Positions 55,326 to 63,013 of a stretch of 64,000 bases of DNA are shown here, piece after piece. The notes under the pieces were generated by a model. The model was given only the letters and a program-made list of their open reading frames with translations, was not told where the DNA came from and made no database searches. How positions within the stretch are numbered: position 1 is the first letter of the stretch; each line of letters starts with the position of its first letter. Made by a program: the position numbers and the translations under genes. Source of the stretch: Flavobacteriales bacterium (GTDB lineage Bacteria > Bacteroidota > Bacteroidia > NS11-12g > UBA9320); assembly GCA_020635355.1 (NCBI GenBank), contig JACJZW010000002.1, positions 372,001 through 436,000 on the forward strand, in the 5' to 3' direction.

Positions 55326-57266
55326 TTACACATCGATTCGAGCGTAACGGGCATTGGCCTCAATAAACTCGCGTCGAGGTGGAACTTCATCACCCATGAG
55401 CATGGAGAAAATACGATCGGCTTCTGCGGCAGATTCCAGAGTTACCTGCTTCAGGGTACGTCGCTCAGGATCCATAGTTGTTTCCCAAAGTTGCTCCGCA
55501 TTCATCTCGCCAAGACCCTTATAGCGCTGAACATTAACGGATTCCGGCTTCTCGCCTCCCAGGCGTTTTACTTCCCGATCACGCTCATTATCGCTCCATA
55601 CATAGGCAGCTTCCTTACCTTTCTTCACCTGATACAACGGTGGCGTGGCGATGTAGACATAGCCATTGTCTATGAGCTTCTTCATATATCGGAAGAACAA
55701 GGTGAGAATCAAGGTTCGAATGTGTGATCCATCCACGTCGGCATCCGTCATGATGATAATCTTGTGATATCGAAGCTTGACAATATTCAGTTCCTTATCG
55801 TCTTCCTCAGTCCCCATAGTTACCCCCAAGGCGGTAAACATGTTCTTGATCTCTTCGTTCTCGTATATTTTGTGCTCCAGTGCCTTTTCCACGTTCAGGA
55901 TCTTACCGCGAAGCGGTAGGATGGCCTGAAAACTTCGATCCCGACCTTGTTTCGCTGTTCCTCCGGCCGAATCACCCTCTACCAGGTAAATCTCACACAC
56001 GGCTGGGTCACGCTCGGAGCAATCTGAAAGTTTTCCGGGAAGTCCGGCTCCGGACATCACGCCTTTACGTTGGACCATTTCACGGGCCTTTCGTGCAGCG
56101 TGTCGTGCCTGAGCAGCAACCACCACCTTATTAATGATGGTTCGTGCCATGTTGGGGTTTTCCTCCAGGTAGTTGAAGAGCATTTCGCCAACCGCCTGAT
56201 CAACAGCACCACTTACTTCACTGTTACCTAACTTCGTTTTGGTCTGCCCTTCGAATTGGGGTTCCGCTACTTTAACCGAGATCACCCCTGTGAGTCCTTC
56301 TCGAAAATCTTCCCCACTAATTTCAAACTTCAGTTTGGCAAAGTAGCCTTCCTTTTCGGCGTACGATTTAAGTGTTCGGGTAAGTGCTCTACGAAATCCG
56401 GCAACGTGGGTACCACCTTCAATGGTGTTAATGTTGTTCACATAGCTGTGAAGATTCTCAGTGTAGCTGCTGTTGTATTGAAAGGCGATTTCTACCGGAA
56501 CACCAGCTTTTTCTCCTTCGGCATAGATTGGTTCCGGGATAAGTGATTCCCGGGTGCCGTCCAGGAACTTCACGAATTCCTTGAGTCCACCTTCCGAGAA
56601 AAACTCGTTGTGAAGTGGTTTACCATCGTCATCCAGCGTTCGAAGATCGGTGAGGGTGAGTCGTATTCCGTGGTTCAAAAACGACAATTCCCGCAACCGG
56701 GATGCAAGGGTATCGTAGTTGTAGACGGTAGATTGAAAAATAGACCCGTCCGGCCAGAAGTGAACCGTTGTTCCTCGTTTATCGGTATCACCAATCACTT
56801 CTACCCCGGTTTGAGGTTTCCCGATGGCGTATTCCTGTTGATGGATTTTCCCATCCAGACATACGGTTGCCACTAATTTCGTGGAAAGTGCGTTCACACA
56901 ACTAACACCTACTCCGTGAAGTCCTCCAGAAACCTTGTAGGAATCCTTATCGAACTTACCCCCGGCATGTAGCACCGTCATAACCACTTCGAGGGCGGAC
57001 TTCTTCTCCTTTGCGTGCATCGCAACCGGAATACCCCGACCATTATCTTCAACCGAAATGCTGTTGTCTTCGTGAATGGTGACGTGAATGGTATCGCAAT
57101 GACCAGCAAGTGCTTCGTCAATACTATTGTCAACCACCTCATAAACAAGGTGGTGTAAGCCTTTGGTTCCCACATCACCGATGTACATGGCGGGGCGCTT
57201 TCGCACGGCTTCCAACCCTTCAAGAACCTGTATATTATCTGCTCCGTAATCCGTGTTTTGTGACAT
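55326..57266 (-). CDS. gyrB: DNA gyrase subunit B
   Basis: ATPase subunit of gyrase, introducing negative supercoils with GyrA. 646 aa, the shorter (non-proteobacterial) length. GHKL ATPase: 'EVVDNSIDEALAGHCD', 'VEDNGRGIPVAMH', 'GGLHGVGVSCVNALS'. TOPRIM: 'EGDSAGGTAKQGRDRSFQAILPLRGKILNVEKA' with catalytic Glu, and 'MTDADVDGSHIRTL' metal Asp. C-terminal 'QRYKGLGEMNAEQLWETTMDPERR'. A possible TATTTTTA -7 box lies at 57301-57308, 34 nt before the ATG. gyrA is not in the window. Confidence 0.98.
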   Translation of the reverse strand: MSQNTDYGADNIQVLEGLEAVRKRPAMYIGDVGTKGLHHLVYEVVDNSIDEALAGHCDTIHVTIHEDNSISVEDNGRGIPVAMHAKEKKSALEVVMTVLHAGGKFDKDSYKVSGGLHGVGVSCVNALSTKLVATVCLDGKIHQQEYAIGKPQTGVEVIGDTDKRGTTVHFWPDGSIFQSTVYNYDTLASRLRELSFLNHGIRLTLTDLRTLDDDGKPLHNEFFSEGGLKEFVKFLDGTRESLIPEPIYAEGEKAGVPVEIAFQYNSSYTENLHSYVNNINTIEGGTHVAGFRRALTRTLKSYAEKEGYFAKLKFEISGEDFREGLTGVISVKVAEPQFEGQTKTKLGNSEVSGAVDQAVGEMLFNYLEENPNMARTIINKVVVAAQARHAARKAREMVQRKGVMSGAGLPGKLSDCSERDPAVCEIYLVEGDSAGGTAKQGRDRSFQAILPLRGKILNVEKALEHKIYENEEIKNMFTALGVTMGTEEDDKELNIVKLRYHKIIIMTDADVDGSHIRTLILTLFFRYMKKLIDNGYVYIATPPLYQVKKGKEAAYVWSDNERDREVKRLGGEKPESVNVQRYKGLGEMNAEQLWETTMDPERRTLKQVTLESAAEADRIFSMLMGDEVPPRREFIEANARYARIDV

Positions 57267-57400
57267 ATTCTTACCCTTAATCGGCTAACTGTTTAAAGGG
57301 TAAAAATACGGTGAAATGGCCCCTTATGACGGGTGAAATTTGGCCATCTTATCCACAATAAATGAACGATTTATGAGGATTTTCAACCGGTTTGATACGG

Positions 57401-58456
57401 TTAATAACTGCGTTCTCCAAATAAGTCGGTTTCCAGCAATCTGACGGTTTCATCATGCGGCAAGTCAAGACCCATGACAGCCATCATTTTGGCCAGCGCA
57501 GCTTCATGAGTCATATCGGCACCGGAAACCACACCAAGTGTGGCAAACGGACTGCTGGCACCATATCGCCCAATGTTTACACCACCTTCCTGACACTGGG
57601 TTACGAAAACAATGATGGTCCCATTCTCACGTGCCTTTTCCAATACACCGATAAATTCCGGTGAACAGGGGGCGTTCCCGGAGCCATAGGTTCGAAGCAA
57701 CAAACCTTCCACCTCCTGATCCAACACCAAGCGAGCCAGCTGTTCCGGTCTCAAACCCGGAAAGAGGCCTATTTCAACCACGCGGGTATTGAGCTTTCGC
57801 AAACAGGAAAAGGATTTTTCCGGCATTGGAAGCACGTAACGCTTCCGGATATTGATCTCCTGTTCCAATTCGGCCAGGGCTGGATAATTGGGTGATACAA
57901 ATCCTTCAAAATCATTGGTACTGGCCTTGGTACTTCGATTTCCGCGTAACACCCTGTCGTTAAAGCAAATGCAGACTTCCGGAATGATCTCCAGACCAAA
58001 GGCTTTGGCGGCGGCAATATGAATGGCATTACTCAGATTGGTAATGGCATCGGATCTCGAATGGGAAATGGGTAACTGTGAACCGGTTAGTACCAGAGGT
58101 TTGGCCAGATTCTGCAATATAAAACTCAAGCCGCTGGCCGTATAGGCCATGGTATCTGTTCCGTGAATAATAATAAACCCATCGAATTGGTCGTACCGCT
58201 TTTCGATTTCAGCGGCCATCATCAACCAGTGATCAGAACTGAATTGCGAGGAGTCCATCACCTGTTCAAAGCTGTGGTATTCAAATTCGATGTGCCGGCC
58301 CTGGGTGAAATAACCGTCGGGCGTAATGGCGGGCATGAAGTATTGCAGTTCTTCCCACGACTTAGGTACTAGCGGACTGTTGGGAACTTCCGGATCAGCG
58401 TGACCCATCCCGATGGTTCCACCCGTATACAGTATAAAAACCCGTGCTTCAGGCAT
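57401..58456 (-). CDS. ansA: L-asparaginase, type I (cytoplasmic)
   Basis: Hydrolyses L-asparagine to aspartate and ammonia. 351 aa, no signal peptide, so the cytoplasmic type I form. First catalytic Thr in 'ILYTGGTIGMG' (about residue 12) and the second active-site triad in 'FIIIHGTDTMAYTASGLSFILQNLAKPLVLTGSQLPIS', followed by 'RGNRSTKAS'. It overlaps pyrB by 8 bp, so aspartate production and aspartate carbamoyltransferase are translationally coupled, last gene of the EVE-pyrR-pyrB-ansA operon. Confidence 0.95.
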   Translation of the reverse strand: MPEARVFILYTGGTIGMGHADPEVPNSPLVPKSWEELQYFMPAITPDGYFTQGRHIEFEYHSFEQVMDSSQFSSDHWLMMAAEIEKRYDQFDGFIIIHGTDTMAYTASGLSFILQNLAKPLVLTGSQLPISHSRSDAITNLSNAIHIAAAKAFGLEIIPEVCICFNDRVLRGNRSTKASTNDFEGFVSPNYPALAELEQEINIRKRYVLPMPEKSFSCLRKLNTRVVEIGLFPGLRPEQLARLVLDQEVEGLLLRTYGSGNAPCSPEFIGVLEKARENGTIIVFVTQCQEGGVNIGRYGASSPFATLGVVSGADMTHEAALAKMMAVMGLDLPHDETVRLLETDLFGERSY

Positions 58457-59384
58457 TGGAATCCCCTTGGGCAGCCAATAAGTAAAGAACGGCCATCCGG
58501 ATGGCTACGCCATTCTCTACCTGGTTTAATATGATGGAGTGCTCGGAATCAGCCACATCAGAAGTGATTTCGACACCTCGGTTAATCGGACCTGGGTGCA
58601 TGATGACAATTTCCTTGTTCAGATTTTCAAGCCGATCCAACGTGAGACCATATTGCATGGAATACTCCCTTAGTGATGGGAAATATTTGATTTCCTGACG
58701 TTCCAACTGAATGCGCAACATGTTGGCTACATCGCACCATTCCAAAGCCCGATTCAGGTCGTATTCCACTTCCACACCCAAGGCACCAATGTGCTTGGGA
58801 ATGAGGGTAGGGGGGCCACACACCTTAACGTGGGCTCCCAATTTTTTAAGGCAGTAAATATTGGAAAGTGCAACTCTGCTGTGCAGGATATCGCCAACAA
58901 TGACAATTTTCTTGTTGGTGAGATCACCAAATTTTTCGCGCATGGAATACGCATCCAGAAGAGCTTGTGTGGGATGCTCGTGCGTCCCATCACCCGCGTT
59001 CACTATTTGGGCATCAATGTGGCGGGAGAGAAAGGTGCAGGCACCGGGTGCCGGGTGACGCATCACAATCATATCCACCTTCATGGATAGGATATTCTTG
59101 ACCGTATCAATCAGTGTTTCACCTTTGGATACCGATGAGGATGAACTGGAGAAGTTAACCACATCGGCCGACAAACGCTTTTCAGCCAACTCAAAAGATA
59201 CTCGGGTCCTGGTGGAGTTTTCAAAGAAGAGGTTGGCAATGGTGATGTCTCTCAGGGAGGGAACTTTCTTGATGGGACGGTTGATAATGGATTTAAAATT
59301 ATCTGCCGTTTCGAAAATGAGGTGAATGTCTTCAGGGGTGAGGTCCCGAATCCCGAGAAGATGATTCGACGAGAGACTTGTCAT
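58449..59384 (-). CDS. pyrB: Aspartate carbamoyltransferase catalytic subunit
   Basis: Joins carbamoyl phosphate and aspartate in the second step of pyrimidine synthesis. 311 aa. 'FFENSTRTRVSFELAEKRL' binds carbamoyl phosphate; 'ADVVNFSSSSSSVSKGETLIDT' is the 80s loop; 'DAQIVNAGDGTHEHPTQALLDAYSM' carries the catalytic His; 'HPGPINRGVEI' binds aspartate. No regulatory PyrI subunit is nearby, so regulation is probably via PyrR. Overlaps pyrR by 4 bp and ansA by 8 bp. Confidence 0.97.
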   Translation of the reverse strand: MTSLSSNHLLGIRDLTPEDIHLIFETADNFKSIINRPIKKVPSLRDITIANLFFENSTRTRVSFELAEKRLSADVVNFSSSSSSVSKGETLIDTVKNILSMKVDMIVMRHPAPGACTFLSRHIDAQIVNAGDGTHEHPTQALLDAYSMREKFGDLTNKKIVIVGDILHSRVALSNIYCLKKLGAHVKVCGPPTLIPKHIGALGVEVEYDLNRALEWCDVANMLRIQLERQEIKYFPSLREYSMQYGLTLDRLENLNKEIVIMHPGPINRGVEITSDVADSEHSIILNQVENGVAIRMAVLYLLAAQGDSNA

Positions 59385-59923
59385 TCGTTATTTTCTGTGA
59401 TGATCCAGACTTTATTTTCTTTCTCTAAGTCCACCATAACCTTGTCGTTGGCACGGGTATCTACCTCGGTTCCGACGTAATCCGGTTGAATGGGAAGTTC
59501 GCGGTTAAACCGGCGGTCAATTAGGGTTAACAATTCTGTTTGGTTGGGCCGGCCAAAATCTGCCAGAGCATTCAGGGCTGAACGTACAGACCGGCCGGTG
59601 TACAATACGTCGTCAATCAGGATCACGTTTTTACGCTCAACTATAAAATCCAATTTGATGGAATTGGGAATGAGTGGTTTGTGTGATCTGCGAAAATCGT
59701 CCCGATAGAAGGTGCTGTCCAATTCTCCGAAAAGTATGTTGGATAGTCCTAATCTTTTGACCAGGCGTTCATGCAGCAAACGGGCAAGCGAGATACCTCT
59801 GGGTTGCAACCCGATCAAGGCCGAATTACTGAAGTCGCCATGATTCTCAATAAGTTCTAGCATCAGTCGGTTCAGGACGATGTCCAGTTGCTCAGAATCC
59901 AGTATGAGTCGTTGTTTGCTCAC
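59381..59923 (-). CDS. pyrR: Bifunctional pyr operon regulator / uracil phosphoribosyltransferase
   Basis: 180 aa type I PRTase fold. The PRPP-binding loop is 'VILIDDVLYTGRSVRSALNAL' (about 97-117). 'ALIGLQPRGISLARLLHERL' and 'GELDSTFYRDDFRR' are PyrR-type rather than plain Upp. In Firmicutes PyrR attenuates the pyr operon by binding mRNA; I see no canonical PyrR-binding anti-antiterminator here, so a regulatory role is inferred. GTG start at 59923 overlaps the EVE gene end by 4 bp. Confidence 0.9.
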   Translation of the reverse strand: MSKQRLILDSEQLDIVLNRLMLELIENHGDFSNSALIGLQPRGISLARLLHERLVKRLGLSNILFGELDSTFYRDDFRRSHKPLIPNSIKLDFIVERKNVILIDDVLYTGRSVRSALNALADFGRPNQTELLTLIDRRFNRELPIQPDYVGTEVDTRANDKVMVDLEKENKVWIITENNE

Positions 59924-60327
59924 GCTTCAGACAATTTCAGGATGTGATCAAATTCTTCCGGTTTCACTTTTGAAACGCTTAATCGGCTGATGCGGATCAA
60001 TTCCAGTGTTTCCAACAGGGAATCTTTTTTCATCTCTGCCAGGGTGACTGCTCTTTTGAGCGGGCGCACAACCTGGACATCAACCGCCACCCAGCGGTCA
60101 TCGTCAGTGGTTGGATCCTGGTAGGCTGTTTTGACCACCTTAGCCAGCCCCACTATTTCCTTTCCTTCGTTGCTGTGATAGAACAAGCAGAGATCGCCTA
60201 CTTCCATTGCCCTCAAATTGAGCCGGGCCGCGTAGTTCCGAACACCATCCCAAAAGGTCTGTCCATCCTTCTCGAACTGCTGCCAGCTATACTTGTGCGG
60301 TTCTGATTTTATGAGCCAGTAATTCAT
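59920..60327 (-). CDS. EVE-domain protein (PUA-like)
   Basis: 135 aa from the ATG at 60327 ('MNYWLIKSEPHKYSWQQF'), the canonical EVE start; an upstream ATG would run into the rpsA terminator. Signatures: 'WDGVRNYAARLNLRAMEVGDLCLFYHSNEGKEIVGLAKVV' and 'DVQVVRPLKRAVTLAEMK'. EVE folds are PUA-related and bind modified bases such as methylated nucleotides in some proteins; the ligand here is unknown. First gene of the pyrR-pyrB-ansA operon (4-bp overlap). Confidence 0.93.
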   Translation of the reverse strand: MNYWLIKSEPHKYSWQQFEKDGQTFWDGVRNYAARLNLRAMEVGDLCLFYHSNEGKEIVGLAKVVKTAYQDPTTDDDRWVAVDVQVVRPLKRAVTLAEMKKDSLLETLELIRISRLSVSKVKPEEFDHILKLSEA

Positions 60328-60343
60328 TGATTTTTCGATCGGC

Positions 60344-60376
60344 AAAAAAAAACCCTGACGTTTCACCGTCAGGGTT
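60344..60376 (-). terminator. Terminator after rpsA
   Basis: Leftward 10-bp stem AACCCTGACG/CGTCAGGGTT (arms 60351-60360 and 60367-60376), 6-nt loop, then nine T on the - strand. It lies between rpsA and the EVE operon. Confidence 0.9.
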
Positions 60377-60423
60377 CAAAGATGTGATTTTTTCGTGTAT
60401 TGAACTCGTGAGAGTTACGTACA

Positions 60424-62751
60424 TCAGGCTTGAAGTTCTTTGAGTTGCTCCATCCATCCGTTCTTACTCACGATGTCGGCTTTACCAATGGCTTCTTCAA
60501 GCGCGGCAATGCCGTCTGCGTCCAGTGCACCGATCTGTGCGTAGGTGGTGAAACCGGCTTCGATTAATTTCTTCTCGAGGGCTGGTCCTACACCATTCAA
60601 CTTTTTCAGATCGTCCGATCCGTCGGTTGCAGGAGTCACTTCCTTGGCAGCCGGAGCTTCCTTAGTAGCCTTTGCTTCGGCTTCTTTTTTGGCGAGTTTC
60701 TCTTCTGCAGACTTACGGCTGGCGGCTTCCATCTTAGCTTTCAAGGCAGCAAGTTGGTCGAGTTCTCCAAGTGTGGATACCTCGTTGCCGCGGTTGAGTT
60801 GATCAACCATCTTGCTGGCTTTTTTAGCGGATTTGGCTTTAGCAGTTTTCTCGGAATCAACCCGAGCGCGTTCCTGCTCTTTCCAGATATCGGTGTGCGA
60901 AACGATGATTCGTTTTTGATCCTTGTTGAATTCAATGATTCGGAAGGTCAACGCTTCATCAACCTTAGGAGTTGATTTGTCTTCCTTCTTCAAGTGTTTG
61001 GTTGGTGCAAAACCTTCCACACCATACGGCAACGTTACGGTTGCTCCTTTATCATTGATTTCAATGATGGTTCCTTCGTGTTCAGAACCTTCAGTGAAGA
61101 TGCTTTCGAAGGTATCCCAAGGATTCTCATCAAGCTGTTTGTGGCCTAGGCTCAATCGACGGTTTTCCTGATCGATTTCCAAAACCACTACTTCCAGTTC
61201 TTCACCTTTCTTGGTGAATTCAGCCGGATGCTTGATTTTCTTGCTCCAGCTCAGATCGCTAACGTGTACCAGTCCGTCAACTCCCTCTTCCAATTCCACG
61301 AACAAACCGTAGTTGGTGAGGTTGCGAACGATACCCTTGTGCTTGCTGTCAACCGGATATTTTGCAGCGATGTTTTCCCATGGGTCAGGAGTCAATTGCT
61401 TAATGCCCAAGGACATTTTATGCTCTTCTTTCTCCAGGGTAAGAATAACTGCTTCTACTTCGTCTCCAACCTTCATGAAGTCCTGAGGATTGCGCAGGTG
61501 TTGTGACCAGCTCATCTCAGAAACGTGAATGAGGCCTTCGATTCCATTTTCAATTTCAACGAATGCACCGTAATCGGCAACGGTAACCACTTTACCTTTA
61601 ACGTGGGCTCCAACCTGAAGATCTTCAGGAAGGTTTTCCCATGGATGTGAGGTAAGTTGTTTGAGACCGAGGGAGATTCGTTTCTTGTCGTCGTCAAAGT
61701 CAAGAACAACAACGTTGATTTTCTGATCGAGTTGAAGTACTTCTTCCGGGTGGTTGATACGTCCCCAAGACACATCGGTAATGTGCAGCAGGCCGTCCAA
61801 GCCTCCGAGGTCGATGAACACACCAAACGATGTCATGTTCTTCACAACCCCTTCGAGTACCTGACCTTTTTCGAGTTTAGAAAGGATCTCACCTTTTTGT
61901 GCCTCGATGTCGTCTTCAATCAATGCTTTGTGAGAGATCACGACGTTCTTAAACGCTTCGTTGATCTTCACTACCTTGAATTCCATTTTTTGACCTACAT
62001 ACTGATCGTAGTCACGGATCGGTTTAACGTCAATTTGGGAACCAGGAAGGAAGGCATCCAGTCCAAGAAGATCTACTACAAGACCACCTTTGGTTCGGGA
62101 CTTGATCAAACCGGTTAGGATTTCACCCTTCTCATGAGCGAGAAGAATTTTGTCCCATGCTGTTTCGGCTTGAGCCTTTTTACGTGAAAGAACGAGCTGA
62201 CCGAGTTCATCCTCCGTTTCCACCACATAAACTTCAACTTCATCACCCGCTTTCAATTCGGGCATGTCTTTGAATTCTGTGCGGCTTACCATTCCGTCTG
62301 ATTTGAACCCAACGTCAATCACGACGTCTTTCTTGTTCATGGACACAACGGTTCCTTTGATGATGCTGTTTTCTTCGATGCTGGAGAAGGTACCTTTATA
62401 AAGGCTCTCCAGTTCAGTTCGTCCGGCATCGTCATACTGACTAAATCCTTCTTTGTCCATACTCCAGTCAAATGCTGACTCGTCGTGAACGGGATCGGGA
62501 ACGTTGCGGTAATCTTTTCGTTCCACAACTTCATCGTCTTCATCGTCGTCCTCAGAATCGTCAGATACCTTGGTAGCAGTTGCTTTTACAGCTTCCGCAA
62601 CGGGTTCTGATTTCTCAGGTGTTTCGACCTTGGCGTCTTCAGATGTTTCTGTGGTTGATGGTTGGTTGGTTGCATCGGTAGATACATCCTTGGTTTCTAC
62701 CGTGTTTTCAGAGAGTTCAGAGCTCTCCAGATTGTTGTTTTGTTCTGTCAA
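60424..62751 (-). CDS. rpsA: 30S ribosomal protein S1 with acidic N-terminus and C-terminal helix-hairpin-helix
   Basis: mRNA-binding ribosomal protein important for initiation. 775 aa, longer than the usual 560-620 in this phylum. Acidic, low-complexity N-terminus (1-110); six S1 repeats starting about 140, 220, 305, 390, 475 and 565 ('GQVLEGVVKNMTSFGVFIDLGGLDGLLHI' is the third). Then a Lys/Ala/Glu-rich coiled region (about 660-710) and a C-terminal helix-hairpin-helix ('LNGVGPALEKKLIEAGFTTYAQIGALD', about 715-775), an unusual addition. TTG start at 62751 with a strong Shine-Dalgarno 10 nt upstream and a consensus promoter. A terminator follows. Confidence 0.95.
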   Translation of the reverse strand: MTEQNNNLESSELSENTVETKDVSTDATNQPSTTETSEDAKVETPEKSEPVAEAVKATATKVSDDSEDDDEDDEVVERKDYRNVPDPVHDESAFDWSMDKEGFSQYDDAGRTELESLYKGTFSSIEENSIIKGTVVSMNKKDVVIDVGFKSDGMVSRTEFKDMPELKAGDEVEVYVVETEDELGQLVLSRKKAQAETAWDKILLAHEKGEILTGLIKSRTKGGLVVDLLGLDAFLPGSQIDVKPIRDYDQYVGQKMEFKVVKINEAFKNVVISHKALIEDDIEAQKGEILSKLEKGQVLEGVVKNMTSFGVFIDLGGLDGLLHITDVSWGRINHPEEVLQLDQKINVVVLDFDDDKKRISLGLKQLTSHPWENLPEDLQVGAHVKGKVVTVADYGAFVEIENGIEGLIHVSEMSWSQHLRNPQDFMKVGDEVEAVILTLEKEEHKMSLGIKQLTPDPWENIAAKYPVDSKHKGIVRNLTNYGLFVELEEGVDGLVHVSDLSWSKKIKHPAEFTKKGEELEVVVLEIDQENRRLSLGHKQLDENPWDTFESIFTEGSEHEGTIIEINDKGATVTLPYGVEGFAPTKHLKKEDKSTPKVDEALTFRIIEFNKDQKRIIVSHTDIWKEQERARVDSEKTAKAKSAKKASKMVDQLNRGNEVSTLGELDQLAALKAKMEAASRKSAEEKLAKKEAEAKATKEAPAAKEVTPATDGSDDLKKLNGVGPALEKKLIEAGFTTYAQIGALDADGIAALEEAIGKADIVSKNGWMEQLKELQA

Positions 62752-62761
62752 ATCAATTTGT

Positions 62762-62811
62762 CCTCCTTTCGAAGCGGCGGCAAAAGTACCATTAATAAAG
62801 AAAAAAACAAA
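62762..62811 (-). promoter_or_regulatory. rpsA promoter and strong Shine-Dalgarno
   Basis: Leftward TTTG (62808-62811), 19 nt, then TACTTTTG (62781-62788): exact -33/-7 elements with ideal spacing. The leader carries AAAGGAGGA (complement of 62761-62769), nearly full-length complementarity to the 16S 3' end, 10 nt before the TTG. Most genes here have no Shine-Dalgarno. Confidence 0.8.
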
Positions 62812-63013
62812 TGATGGATGGCCATTTTGGAAAGGGTGCGTTCAAGTCAAGTCATTCTATCTATTTTGACAATTGAATGAAGATGATTGGAATGCCCGAA
62901 AAACGGGACTTCTTCACCCCGCCGATCAAAATATGACACTTCCGGCCAAAATATTCGGAGAGCTCAAGCAACGAATTTTCTATTTTTACCATCAAATCAG
63001 TAAATCAGAGGAC

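Noticed and set aside
59860..60340. PyrR-responsive attenuator before pyrR
   Set aside because: The only hairpin nearby is the rpsA terminator; no conserved PyrR-binding loop was recognised.
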